Shown here in pieces: positions 12,686-23,490 of a DNA stretch of 64,000 bases (position 1 is its first letter; the number at the start of each line of letters is the position of its first letter). The position numbers and the translations under genes were made by a program. A model generated the notes under the pieces. The model ran no database searches. It was not told the origin of the DNA and saw nothing but the letters and a program-made list of their open reading frames with translations. Source of the stretch: Eucalyptus grandis (Eukaryota; Streptophyta; Magnoliopsida; Myrtales; Myrtaceae). The stretch lies in assembly GCF_016545825.1 (NCBI RefSeq), contig NC_052616.1, forward strand, positions 52,709,716 through 52,773,715, in the 5' to 3' direction.

Positions 12686-14391
12686 ATGAAAGCAAGAGTG
12701 AACTTGAGGGCTGATTGCAGACGCCTTGGCTCCCTTCCCCTGTTCAATCCCCGACCATTACTCTTCGGAGATTCTCGAGCCCTGGCAACAGTGAACCCTC
12801 CTAGCTTGGAGCTCGATGGTGTCCAGCGTCGGCGTCGGCACTCAGCCCCTGTCAGCTGCTCGAGGACAGAGACGGTGGCGGGGACATTCCATGCCACCGC
12901 AATCAAGAAAGGCTCTGTGCAGAATGCGAGCGTTGGCAACTACGTCCTGGCTCTTTACACGAACGCTCGAAAGTCAGGTGATGCCCGGAAGCTATTCGGT
13001 GTATTGCCTGTGCAAGACGTCCGGGGTTGGACGATTCATCTGTCCAGCTTCACGCGCGATGGGTCTTGCGGAATGGTTTTGGATCTTTTCAGGGCTATGG
13101 TGATCGAGGGTGTTTGTCCGAATCACTTCACTTTGTCGAGTGTCTTGAAGTGTTGTTCGGGCTTAAATGAGCTCAAGCTGGGGAAAGGTGTTCATGGGTG
13201 GATCATCAGAAACCAAATTCACGTTGATGCAGTGTTGGCGAATTCTGTTCTTGATGTTTATGCGAAATGTGGGGATGTTGCTGTTGCGGAGAGGTTGTTT
13301 GATTTGATGAGAGACAAGAATACCATTTCTCCATTTCTTGGAATGTAATGATCGGTGCCTACCTACGTGATGGAGATACAGAGAAATCGTTTGGTCTATT
13401 TCAAAGGATGCCTTCCAAAGAGGTTGCTAGTTGGAATACGATTATAGATGGGCTTATGCAAAATGGACTAGAAAGAAGTGCACTGGAATTGCTTACTGCG
13501 CCTGTTTGATTCTGCGTTAAGCGTCTTTTTAGAAAAGCGAAGCCCGTTGGGAAAAAATTAAGATGTTTGGTTCAAAGATTTAGAGGTGTTCTTGGCCAAA
13601 TGCTTTGGCCTTTGAAATGCTTTGAGAGCACTTTGGGCTTTCAAAGATTTCGGAAATCCAAGTCCACATTTACTCTTCATCTGTTGACTTCTTTAAATAA
13701 ATAAATAAATAAATAAAAAGCGATCATCTTCCCCCCACACCTCAACCACCGTTGATCGGCGACGGAGTTTCATCGGATTTTATTTTATTTTTAAAAAAAA
13801 AAATAAAAACCCTTTGCAAATGTTGGGTTCACTTTTTTTTTTTTTTTTTTTGGTCATTTTTATCTTTTGACAATCAATAGCCCAACTTTTTATCAATACA
13901 CTAAAATGATCATTAATTAACGAAGATGATTAATACTACAATAATTAAAAAAAAAAAAATATTCAAAGTTGAAAACAAACCTAAAAGAACCCTAGGCCAA
14001 AAGTTGAGTTTTGTATCTAATTTATAATCAAATTCTTTTAATATAATTTTTAAATAAATTTACTAATATATATTTTTACATTACTTTCAACATGAAAAAG
14101 TAAAAGGTTATATAATCATTGTTTCTTTTTTTGCAATTTTAAAAATACTAAAACTAAAAAACTTAATTTGGTCACACTAATGGGTTTTTTAAATATATGT
14201 TTATCAAACAGTCTTGCATTTCCTAAAGCACTTTTCGGTTATAGTTTATCAAACAATCTAGCATTTCGAAAAACTCCTTTTACCTCAAAAGTATTTGCAT
14301 TTTCCCAAGTGCATTTCCCCAAAGTTGAACCAAACGGGTCCTTATGAGATGAAGGAAAAAGGACCAGTGTTTAAAGAGGTGACCTTTTCCG
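12686..14391 (+). pseudogene. PPR gene copy 1, broken and truncated
   Basis: This is a close copy of the first ~280 codons of the intact gene at 24755. The start codon and organelle-type N-terminus are kept. The frame ends at about 13348 because an 8-bp tandem duplication (CCATTTCT repeated) shifts it within the codons for DKNTISWNVM. After that the sequence still matches codon for codon to 13492. It is then interrupted by an 846-bp Harbinger-like element, resumes at 14342 (ATGAGATGAAGG) and finally ends at 14391 where unrelated repeat sequence begins. More than half of the PPR array is missing. Substitutions relative to copy 2 are modest, so the copy is fairly young. It is not expected to encode a working protein. 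Confidence 0.88.
13496..14341. mobile_element. PIF/Harbinger-like element, 846 bp, inserted in the PPR pseudogene
   Basis: Comparison with the intact copy at about 25550-25557 (GAGTTGCTTATGAGATG) gives the empty site. Here the target is split as GCTTA ... TTATGAG, giving a TTA target duplication at 13493-13495 and 14342-14344. The left end is CTGCGCCTGTTTGATTC, and the reverse complement of the right end is GGACCCGTTTGGTTC. The interior is AT-rich with a (TAAA)n run near 13695 and a short GATCGGCGACGG piece. No transposase frame is present. Confidence 0.82.
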
Positions 14392-15417
14392 TAGGGGTGG
14401 CAAACGGGTGGGACGGGTCGGGTCATGTCGAGTACGAGTCAGTCAAAAATGGGTCGATTCATATTTGACCCATTTAACATGTTCTAACCCATATTCTTGT
14501 AATGTAAATCTAATGACCCATACCTAACCCAATTGTACCCGACCCGACTTTGTATTGCTAAAACCTACTTATTATTAAAATATTTTTATGCAATACAAAT
14601 TTAATGGAAAATTTTTATAATTCTTTTTAAAATATTTTCAAAAAAATTTTGAATTTTTATTTTTATAGATATATATTTTTTAATTTTTAAAAAATAATTT
14701 TATAATTATTTTTATCTTAAAAATATTATTTTTAAAATTTTTATTTTTTAAAATATAATTTTTAATTTTTAATAATAATTTTTTATTTTTCTCTTTTCTC
14801 TTTTTCTTTCCTTTCTTCTTGACCGACTCTAGGCCACGACGACGGTCGGCAAGCCCACGAGCAAGATCGAGCTCGCGACATTGGGCGGGGCTCAATCTCG
14901 CCGATCCGTGAGGCGAAGGCCCGCCCGACACCAGGTGAGCTCGAGCCTCGCTAGATCCGGCGAGTCTCGATCCTCGCCAGTCATCCATGAGGCCGAGCCA
15001 CGCCGGATCTGCAGAGACTCGAGCTCGGCGGCGTCGAGTGAGGCTCGATCTCGCCCGATCCCGGCAAGCTCGAGCCTCGCCGGTCGTTGGCGAGCCCAAG
15101 CCACGCCGGATCTAGCGAGGCTCGAGCTTGCCGGCATCGGCGAGGCTCAATCTCGCTAGATCTGGCGGGCGAGGCCGAGGCCCGCCCGACGCCAATGAGC
15201 CGGGAGCTTCGCCGGTCGTCGCCGCGAGGCCAAGCCTCGCTGGATCTGGTGAGGCTCGAGCTCACCGGCGTCGAGCGGGCCTCGGCCTCGTCAAATCTCG
15301 GCGAGATCGAGCCCCGCTCAACGCCGGCGAGCTCAAGCCTCGCTTGACACTAGCGACCTTCAAGGGAGCGGCAAAGGCGAGCCGTGCCGGCGAGTGGCGG
15401 AGGCGGTGAGCGGTGTA
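14392..15417. mobile_element. hAT-like terminus followed by AT-rich and GC-rich (GAGGCTCG)n core
   Basis: The segment begins TAGGGGTGGCAAACGGG, a terminus typical of plant hAT elements, exactly where the duplicated PPR sequence stops. It continues with GGGTCGGGTC strings, an AT-rich stretch (14560-14800) and then a strongly GC-rich core (14820-15410) of degenerate GAGGCTCGAGCTCGCCGG repeats. I could not find the opposite terminus or an 8-bp target duplication, so the right limit is only where the GC-rich core ends. Open frames on both strands in the core are artefacts of the repeat. Confidence 0.4.
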
Positions 15418-17353
15418 TGCTTACATGTACTAGGACATATTATCTGACCTTATAAGCCAGTCCAGGTTGAAATTGTCTCAAATGGTCAAATCTAACAGGG
15501 AGTTAAAAAGTTGGTTTTCTATTGCAGATTCATTCCAACTGAACCTGGAGATAAGTCATTCTTACTTCCCTGCACGTATCGGTAAATAAGCTTCCTTGTT
15601 ATCCTATTTTGGTTTTTTTTTTTTTTTTTTTTTTTTTGTACTTCTCCTTCTATCACACATAGGCCAATGAAGAATCCAAAGAGGTGTTGGAATATAAGGC
15701 AATCCTCGACGCGGCCCATTTCTATGACATGACACGTAATTATAAACAAATTCGGGTTTGGTATAAATGGTTAATGTCATAAATGGATCAATAGTTTAAG
15801 GCAAAATAAAAATTGTGTCTTACGAGGGCGCACCACTTAAACCATTCAAATACGAATCGATATATTTTAATTTACGTGTTAATTCGTCATTTTTTGATAC
15901 TACACATTTAGATATGATTCGTAATCATACATAAAGAATTTTTTTCCTTAAAAAATATATTTAAAATTATTCACATGTCAAAAATAATAAAAGGTGAAAC
16001 AAAAACATATTTAAGATACTATAGAAACATAATATTAGCAGATATATTAAATAGTACAATTCAGCTATAATGAAAAGTGAAATCGGGGAACTTGTTGAAA
16101 CGTCCTAATAGTGTTAACACGGATTCCGTGTACAAATGTGTTTATGTCGGTCTCGTTGTAAACGAGTTATAACACCATGTTCTTGTCAATACAAGAATAC
16201 GGTGACTGTTTAATAATCATTTAGCAGTGTGAGTCGTGCCCTGTGACCCATTTTTATTAAGCGCATCGTATTCTTGTCAAGAAAATTTGATACATTTAAT
16301 AAATGTGTGATGTTCAGATTAGTCATATTGATATTATACCCAATGTCAACGCGATACAATTAATATGACAAGACACAAATTTCGAGCCCTAGACAAGGCC
16401 ATCGCGCCCAAAGCAGGAGCTAGGTGATCAGAACAAGCTTGGGTTATTTTTTTGCCATAATATTTGTAATTCCATGTGTACAGATTTAGTAAAAATTTAT
16501 GTTTATCCTCTATTATCTAAAGGTTTGTGTCCGATGACCCAGGAGACATCCCCCTTTTTCACTAGATGTGTTATACATGCCCTACAAAATAATGCTTGCG
16601 AGGCAAACACTACGTCTGTGATTTTCTTTTCTTTTTTTGTCACGAGCTGAGGAAGGAAAAGAAAAGGTGAAAATGAAAGGCTAAGATCAGTTGATTTACC
16701 AGATGAGTTCGCTCTTTGTCACTGCTCGATGATTGCATTTGGTTAGGTCGAGACATTATGAAGCTGGAATCGGTGGTCGAACAATTCACAGTACTAGTCA
16801 CAGGGAGAGAAGTGCGAAGATTTTTTGAGAATGGGACATGGCGGTTTAGCCGAAGCACAAGAGGGAAAAAAGTGCCTTGATGGGAGGTTGATTTTGTCAC
16901 ACCCCAAATCCTAGCAAAAATTATGACATGGTCATCCTTCTGTCTGAAGGATGTAATCTCAAACTATACCCAAAAACCTGCATTCAAAAGTCCTCATCGT
17001 TAGCACTCTTGTATTATCGCCACTAACCGAAGAACCTAAAAAAATTGGGAAAAAAAGGGATGAGCAACCGTAATTCACTGAGTAGTATGAATTTTCTAAG
17101 CAGAACAACCTCCACATTACACAACTAAAACTCAAAGACATGATTTATTTATGCCAATCCAAAATATAATAACTTACAAGAATAAAATGAGTATATAATT
17201 TATCGACCATGCTATATTAATAGCAAAATTTCTCATTCATCCATAATATCAAAACAAGTATCGCTACTTCAATTCGATAATAAAACTCGTCATATCTTAT
17301 GTCAATGGTTTATTTCATTTTCCAAACTCGTACCACATCACATCTTAATGCCC
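15418..17353. other. Intergenic DNA with one orphan exon-like block
   Basis: Mostly AT-rich spacer without a gene. At about 15528-15588 there is an exon-like block: a pyrimidine-rich acceptor ending TTGCAG, about 60 open bases that read FIPTEPGDKSFLLPC in one frame, and a GTAAAT donor. No neighbouring exon is recognisable, so it may be a captured or leftover exon. A T run follows at 15611-15637. A minus frame at 16640-16900 has no domain. Confidence 0.35.
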
Positions 17354-17680
17354 TAGAGTTGGCTCTCACGAGATTGCATCATCGTGTAGCACTTAGCCCT
17401 TAATCAACACGTATCAATAGTACAAGACTCTAATGTTGGCTCCCACGAAATTACGTTATCATATAACACTTAGTTCTTGACCAACACAAGTAAATGGTAT
17501 AAGACCCGAGAGGTGGCTCTCATGAAATTACGTTATCATGTAACATAATAATCAACGTGTATCAATAGTACAAGGTCCAAGAGGTGACTTCCACATGACT
17601 CGAGTTGCCATGTAGCATTTAGTCATTGTTTACAAGACTTTAGAGTTGGCTTCCACGAAATTACGTGATCTTGAATTTGT
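17354..17680. repeat. Degenerate tandem repeat, about 80-bp unit, four and a half copies
   Basis: Successive units begin GAGTTGGCTCTCACGAGATT, ATGTTGGCTCCCACGAAATT, AGGTGGCTCTCATGAAATT, AGGTGACTTCCACATGACT and GAGTTGGCTTCCACGAAATT. Each continues with ACGTTATCATGTAAC, an A/T-rich CACTTAG piece and CAATAGTACAAG. Unit length drifts between about 60 and 80 bp. No coding potential is seen. Confidence 0.8.
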
Positions 17681-18035
17681 ACCCTAACTCTAACAACTAA
17701 TCAGATTGGAAGAACGAGGGGCACAAGCACTTACTAGGGATTGCAAATCGGAGTTTAATCGGCTTTGGTGAGGTCTCCGTAGCAAAAACCTTCCTCTTTC
17801 TTCCTTGTTCTTTCTTTCTTCTTTCCCTCTTTCTCTCTTTTCTTTTCTTTCTTTCTTAACGAGCTCTCTATCCCAAGCGCTCCTTTTTCCTTTAAATAGT
17901 TGAAGTCCACTTTCCTTCATTTGTTAACTTTTCGACCTTTCCCTTTTTTTTTCTTTTTTTCTTTTTTCCAAGATAGGTCCCACTATCTTTTGACAAGTAT
18001 TGCAGATTTTCTTTTTATTACAGGTTATACGACCG
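17681..18035. other. Low-complexity CT/GA-rich intergenic DNA
   Basis: Pyrimidine-rich tract at about 17790-17970. Frames on either strand are low-complexity and are not supported as genes. Confidence 0.5.
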
Positions 18036-18738
18036 TAGATGGTAGCCGAGGATTGTTTCCACCAACAAGAGCCGTCCCCAGTAATCCCCTAATAGGCGCC
18101 CAGTAGGACTGCATTCTTTATTTTCACTTCACGTGCCTATAAGCCTCATCCCCCTTATTGGTAGTAAATATTTTTTTTTCTTTTCTAACTACCGAGGAAT
18201 AACAATGATTTTATACTAAGGAGAAGTTAAACTTTATGCAAGCCACTTTACCAAAAAAAACTTTATGCAAGCCATAGGTGGTAGCCAAGGGTTGTTTCTA
18301 CCAATGAGGGCCATCCCCAATAATCCCCTAGTGGGGGCCCACCAAGATGATGTTCTTTATTTTTAGTCGCCATGCCCGCAAGTCTCATCTCCCTTGTTGG
18401 TAGTGAATATTTATACTAATAGGCACCCAGTAGGACTGCATTCTTTATTTTCACTTCACGTGCCTATAAGCCTCATCCCCTTATTGGTAGTAAATATTTT
18501 TTTTTCTTTTCTAACTACCGAGGAATAACAATGATTTTATACTAAGGAGAAGTTAAACTTTATGCAAGCCACTTTACCAAAACAAACTTTATGCAAGCCA
18601 TAGGTGGTAGCCAAGGGTTGTTTCTACCAATGAGGGCCATCCCCAATAATCCCCTAGTGGGGGCCCACCAAGATGATGTTCTTTATTTTTAGTCGCCATG
18701 CCCGCAAGTCTCATCTCCCTTGTTGGTAGTGAATATTT
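18036..18738. repeat. Tandem duplication with 327-bp period and internal half-repeats
   Basis: The block 18090-18416 is repeated at 18417-18738 almost exactly (for example TAGGACTGCATTC at 18104 and 18431, offset 327). Each unit itself contains two diverged halves of about 130 bp sharing GGTAGCC(G/A)AGG(A/G)TTGTTTC, CCCCTA and ATTGGTAGT. The first half-unit begins near 18040, before the first full unit. The two full units are much more alike than the two halves, so a recent duplication lies on top of an old one. Confidence 0.85.
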
Positions 18739-19573
18739 TTCTAAAAACTTAAACTTTTAGATGAATGCATGGTTTAATATTTCTTTATTCTAACACCAGG
18801 GAATACCAACAATTTTATATTAAAGAGAAACTGAATGTTGGTAACTTCTCACTTCAATATCATTCCGACACCATGTTCTCCCTAGAGAGTCAATTGAATG
18901 TACAAATGGCCTATTTTTAGTGAAAAACAAAAAGTGCCTAAAATATATTGATGGTAAGATGATAGTGGGACGATACTATTACTCGTAAGAGAGCAATGGT
19001 ATTGTGTAGACCACATATTTTCAAGCTTGGCACAATCATAAAATAAGGAAATAAAAAATAACATTTATACACTTGTAGTTTTTTTTAAAATATGTTTCAT
19101 CAAGAAAATTGGGGGGGGGGTGAAGAGGTTGATAGTCAAACTTCTTTTGTGATGTGGACATCGAGTCATGTTGAGGATGAGGTTCTATGGACCCGTTGTC
19201 TATTCCGATTGGTTCGATCACTCAAGCGCGGATGAAGCAATTCAACAAGTTGTTGGCATCATGGTTAATGATCTTTGGCGTGGAGATGACATTGGATCAA
19301 ATCTTAAAGAATCTTGAAAATCTTAACGCAATCTTTGGCATGGAGATGACCTTGGATCAAATCTTGAAGAATATTGGAAACGTTGGCGCAATTTGATTAT
19401 TTCGTTACCAAATATTTGACCAAGTCAATAAAATTATCTTCTTGTATAGGCATATTCTAGAATAGGAAGCACTAGATCTCCTAAATTGTGGCCAAACTAA
19501 ATTTGGCCAAACTAAATTAGGGTTTTGGGAGCTGGTTTGTTCGAACTCTAGGGCTGGTTTTAGGGTTTGTGTG
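18739..19573. other. Intergenic DNA with a 60-bp direct repeat
   Basis: No recognised gene. At 19271-19390 a 60-bp unit starting ATCTTTGGC(G/A)TGGAGATGA occurs twice in tandem and stays open in one frame, giving two 20-residue repeats containing EMTLDQILKN. The frame (19187-19396) has no known domain that I can name and may be chance or a fragment. A G run occurs at about 19110-19120. Confidence 0.4.
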
Positions 19574-21010
19574 TGTCGCGACCAAATTTTTGGGTGAATC
19601 ACCTAGGATTTGGCTAATGGACTACTAAGCCTAGACCTAGCTCGGGCTCTCCCAAGTCCATACTAATTTCCGACTTAAGTTTAAATATCTAGCATGCAAA
19701 AGGCCGTCGCCACTAATCAATTTACGGTAGATCGATTAGACACCTAAGTAAAATAATGAGAATTATTTCGCCTCTACGAACCATAGATTTTGAATATGGG
19801 GACTTGATTACGCTAGATTTCTCTAATGCCCTTTCAATACCTTTCTCTTTTAAAAAAAAAAAAAATTGTTTGACAAACAGCTTGAATTGATTTTAATTTA
19901 TCTCCCTAACATGTAAGACGATCATGCGGGTGCGTAAACCACTAATTTAACACCCAGATAAAGCAGTGAATAAATGGCAGAACTTACCTCATAACAACGA
20001 AAACATTTGCAATGTTAGATCAGAATTCATATTAACAATCCTAGATATGACTTCTAATTAACATGCAATTTCTTTTTGTTTTCATTTTTTTAATGAAAAT
20101 CATGCTTTATGCAATGCAATGTTACTAATCTAACATGTGACATGGCAATATGGTCTAAACTACATGAAATAAATAAAATGCAGTCTATACTAAAGAATGA
20201 ATGTGATTTATTCTAAGACAATTTTTTTGTATTTTCCATGAAATTTCAAAATTAGAAATAATTGCAAAAATTATCTAGCTAGATTAAGATTTTATCTAAC
20301 TTATATTAATGATTAGGTCAGCTAAAACCCTAATTTAAACCAAGATATTATCTTAACTTAACAATCCATAACCTAAGATGCAGTCTATCTGAAAAAAAAT
20401 TAATCTAAACTTAAATTGAATTAAATTACGTACAAGTTTATCCTAACATGCAATGACGTGCAAAGAATGCCCTAATTCTTGATTTTTTTTTATTAACTTA
20501 GAAATTAAGAATTGTCAAATAATTTAACATGCAACTTAAGTTTTAAAAAAGAATAGCAACCTAAATTGATTGATTTTTTTATTTTAAAAATTTGAAATAA
20601 AATTCCTATTCTAAATATGCAAAAACCCAAAAACAAGAAATCTAATCTAACTCACATTTTTTTTTTTTTTTTTTTTACGAAAGCAAAATTAATTTAAACG
20701 ACTCGAATGCAAATCGTAGCCAAATAAGATTGATATCCAAAAATTGACGAACCATATCTCGTGCATGAGATCGAGTTAACCAATTTTAAATAAATCGGGA
20801 ATGAATCTCAAGCATGAGATCGGATTAACAATTTTTCAAGCGATTGCGATTGCGATTGCGAGTTGGAATTCAAGCGCGAAAATCTATCAATCCCAAATTT
20901 CAGAAGCAATTTCGTGTCGGGAGCTTCAATATTACATTAAGGAACAATTATACTAAACAAATAAAGCAAAATGAAATGAAATAATAAAAATAAAATAAAA
21001 TAGAACAAAC
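19574..21010. mobile_element. LTR-retrotransposon remnant, possible Ty3/gypsy LTR
   Basis: The stretch opens with TGTCGCGACCAAATTTTTGGG, the style of start seen in many plant gypsy LTRs (TGTCGCGACC). It continues as long AT-rich non-coding sequence with conserved-looking phrases such as GGCCGTCGCCACTAATC. A short (GCGATT)n run lies near 20843. I could not find the partner LTR or a protein region, so only a remnant is claimed. Confidence 0.35.
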
Positions 21011-21769
21011 TACCTGATGTGATTTTTCTTCTTTTCCTTTTTTGCTTTTGCTTTCCAAACAACGTTGGTAGCTTATGGTGGGTCACCTGTGTCGGAGCTC
21101 CGGCGAGAGGGACCAGCAGGCGAGATGGGCTAGCGATTGAGAGCTGTTGCGGCGTCCCCGTCGCCGTCGCGAGCTGCTGCAGGGACGCGGAGGCGCAGTG
21201 ACCGGCGTGGGCTGGCAGATGGGACAGGCAGACATGCTCACCAGTTGATCATCCCTCATCATACTAAACCAGCCAGAAAGCAATTAGTCAAGTCTTGAGC
21301 ATGTCTCCCCCTACAAACATTATTCTAAACAAATAACTTTCTTCCACATCGTCTGACATGGATATGTACTTTATACATCACTCATAAACTTTAACATCGG
21401 CCGTATCTAGCTCTCAGGTACCAAACATTTGTTATCATCAACCAATAAAGCATAGCACTAACATACAATTCTCGGGAAAAAGGTACCCTTTGCTATTGAC
21501 AGTGCCTAAAGGACCATAAAGCTCTTTACTTTACGGTGAAACCCAAGTTTCCTTTGACACAGAGAATAGCAGCTAGGGTTAGCTATCTCGGTCCCAATAA
21601 TTACACATGACAACCATAAAATCCATTCATCATCGTCACCACACAGAGCAGCTAATCTTTTATACCAGAAACCGGCTTATCACCGCCAAATTCGACATAC
21701 GCCCATTCACAAGGAAGTAAAAAACCATCAAATGAATCACCAAATTACTTAGGGAAATAGAACATCAAC
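21011..21769. other. Intergenic DNA between LTR remnant and VPS4 fragment
   Basis: No supportable gene. If the neighbouring VPS4 first exon had kept its gene order, this stretch would be its first intron, but I see no second exon (no Walker A motif coding sequence) on the minus strand. Confidence 0.45.
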
Positions 21770-22244
21770 CAACCGGTGAAGAATTGAGGGAATTTTACCG
21801 GCAATATAACCCCCTCCTGCAACGCCTGCTTGGCGCTCTCGAGCCCCGCCACGTCGTTCCGCTTCACGTTGGGCTTCTCCCGTATGATCGCCGAGTTCAG
21901 CCCGGCCCTCAGCTTCTCCTTCTCCGCATCGTCCCCATCCCCGCCGCTGCCGTCCTTGGGCTCGGTCTTGGGCATAAAGGGTGGCGACGAGGGGCGGCGT
22001 CCCCGTTGGAGAGCGGGGCCGGGGCCAGGGCCGCCCTCGTTGAGGACGGCGCGGCGGAGGTACTCGGTGAACTTCTGGGTGATGGCCTCCTGATCTTGGG
22101 GTTCTTCTCGTACTTGAGGTGGGTCTTGAAGTACTCGAGGGCGTTCAGGTAGAGCGGGAAGGCCTTGGCGTAGTTCCCGGCATTGTCCTCGTGGACCGCC
22201 TGCTTCACGTACTCGATCGCCTGCTCCTTGAAGTTGCTGTACAT
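21770..22244 (-). pseudogene. VPS4/SKD1 AAA-ATPase, broken first exon
   Basis: The minus strand starts ATG at 22244 and encodes [15 protein letters not shown]..., the MIT domain of plant SKD1/VPS4, the ATPase that disassembles ESCRT-III at endosomes. A missing base after the codons for NPKIR (about 22100) shifts the frame, so the match continues in another frame ([14 protein letters not shown]). Five codons after that are absent relative to the family as I remember it, and a further pair of small indels scrambles the linker. The match then resumes with [15 protein letters not shown] and ends at FPQFFTG, followed directly by a GT donor-like GTTGGTT. The usual Trp before DVAGLE is replaced (KRNDVAGLE). 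The AAA core with its Walker motifs is absent. This is therefore a first-exon fragment and not a gene. Confidence 0.85.
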
Positions 22245-22474
22245 CCTGATCGCATGTAAACCCTAGGACGGATCCGGATCCGAGGAGAGGACCGGCCCGA
22301 TCAGAGCTGCAATCGGATCGCGGCGGCGCCGATTGGTGAACGTCGGCCGATCCTTCGTGATCGATTTTCGTCCTCAAGAGTGCGTAGAGCGCACCCTCTG
22401 TGTGGAAGTCAAGAGAGGAATTACTTGTGCTCCCGATATTCTCGTGGTGAAGCTCCAATACAGCATGGGAATGT

Positions 22475-23490
22475 CTTGCGGAGCTTGGCAGGAATTACTT
22501 GTGCTCTGTATGTTGTAACTCCTACATTTGTCGAGTATCCGGAACAGGTGCTATCTAATTTTAATAGACATCCACGGCTTGTAGAAAAGGATAATTGTTT
22601 GCAACTCTGGATCTAGTCTACACGTCCATAACTGTTCTGTGAGAAAGGCCTTTCGCTCTGCTGGAGTCTTGAACCAGCAAAGCATTTTTGCGAAATGAAT
22701 GTATTTTCCACCCCCAGATTCTCAAAATGCTTGGCAAATGATCCCTGGTATTTTGGTTATTGGAAACTCAATGGCTATTGTATGACAATTGTAGACATAC
22801 TAATAAACCGCTTGAGTTCTTCTGGAATTTCATCTTCGGGAGAGAGAGACATAGGATGAATAAATGGATATTCCGGATACACGCCACTTGGTTGAAAATC
22901 CAATCCGCCATACTTTTTGAAGATTTTATATTGATATTCCCACATGAGGTTTGTGAGAATATCAAAAGAGCATTAGACTAGATCAAAGTCCAGAACTTCA
23001 AGAGGATATATTCTGTTGGGAAATTTAGGTCTCATGTCTTGCGTTTGGAATTCACCATTAAGACTTATGGAAATAAACATGAAAAGTGACAAGTCTTCCT
23101 TGGGTGTAGTCAAAAGATATGCAAGAGTATTATTTTCTCATTTCATATCGTTGAACTGAAAAGAATATTTTAAAACCATTCAATTTATCTAATAAGTTGC
23201 AGACGAGGCTGCTACTTCTGTTTGAACTTCATCATCAAGTTAAAGGAAACAAAATCCATCTTGACAAGAAAATGATAACCAATAAGATGGATTTTGAATT
23301 TTTTAATTTCATATTTAAGGGCTAGTATTTCCTTGAAAGCGGAGTGATAACACATCTCGGCATTTATGAAGCTTCCACTTTTAATTCTGCATATTCTCCT
23401 TTTTTTTCCATCTATTTCTTCAAGAATGGTTAATGCTCAATATTTTTCATTGGCATCAGTTCGAAGAATTTGCTGTTAACAAACTTTAAG
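22475..23490 (-). pseudogene. Endogenous pararetrovirus remnant, copy 2
   Basis: Same decayed Caulimoviridae-like region as at 10690-11620, read on the minus strand. The C-terminal portion lies at about 22768-22965, and the RNase H-like portion at about 23220-23470. This copy retains an extra ~104 bp between the two portions, which in translation is still partly open (LLTTPKEDLS). Several stops and frame shifts remain, so it cannot be expressed as a protein. Because both duplicate copies share most of its lesions, the viral fragment was already dead before the duplication. Confidence 0.6.

Larger units (their letters stand above)
10653..14391. repeat. Segmental duplication, left copy (truncated PPR gene plus viral remnant)
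   Basis: This is collinear with 22433-25606. Shared sequence starts at GATATTCTCGTGGTGAAGC and runs through the pararetrovirus remnant, the spacer and the 5' part of the PPR gene to CCTTTTCC(G/A)TAG. Differences between copies are few and interpretable. The left copy has an 846-bp element (13496-14341), lacks about 104 bp present at 23037-23140, has an 8-bp tandem duplication at about 13328-13335, and lacks the SINE found at 24378-24528. The right-hand edge coincides with the start of a hAT-like terminus at 14392. Confidence 0.9.

Noticed and set aside
14680..15409. Several overlapping Arg/Ser/Ala-rich frames on both strands
   Set aside because: Open frames in a GC-rich degenerate repeat; the same pattern occurs in all frames.
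17354..18738. CRISPR-like repeat array
   Set aside because: Units are contiguous degenerate tandem copies without unique spacers of constant length, in a plant genome.
22333..22616. Plus-strand frames over the VPS4 leader and duplication edge
   Set aside because: They run antisense through the leader and across a duplication junction into the viral remnant; no domain.
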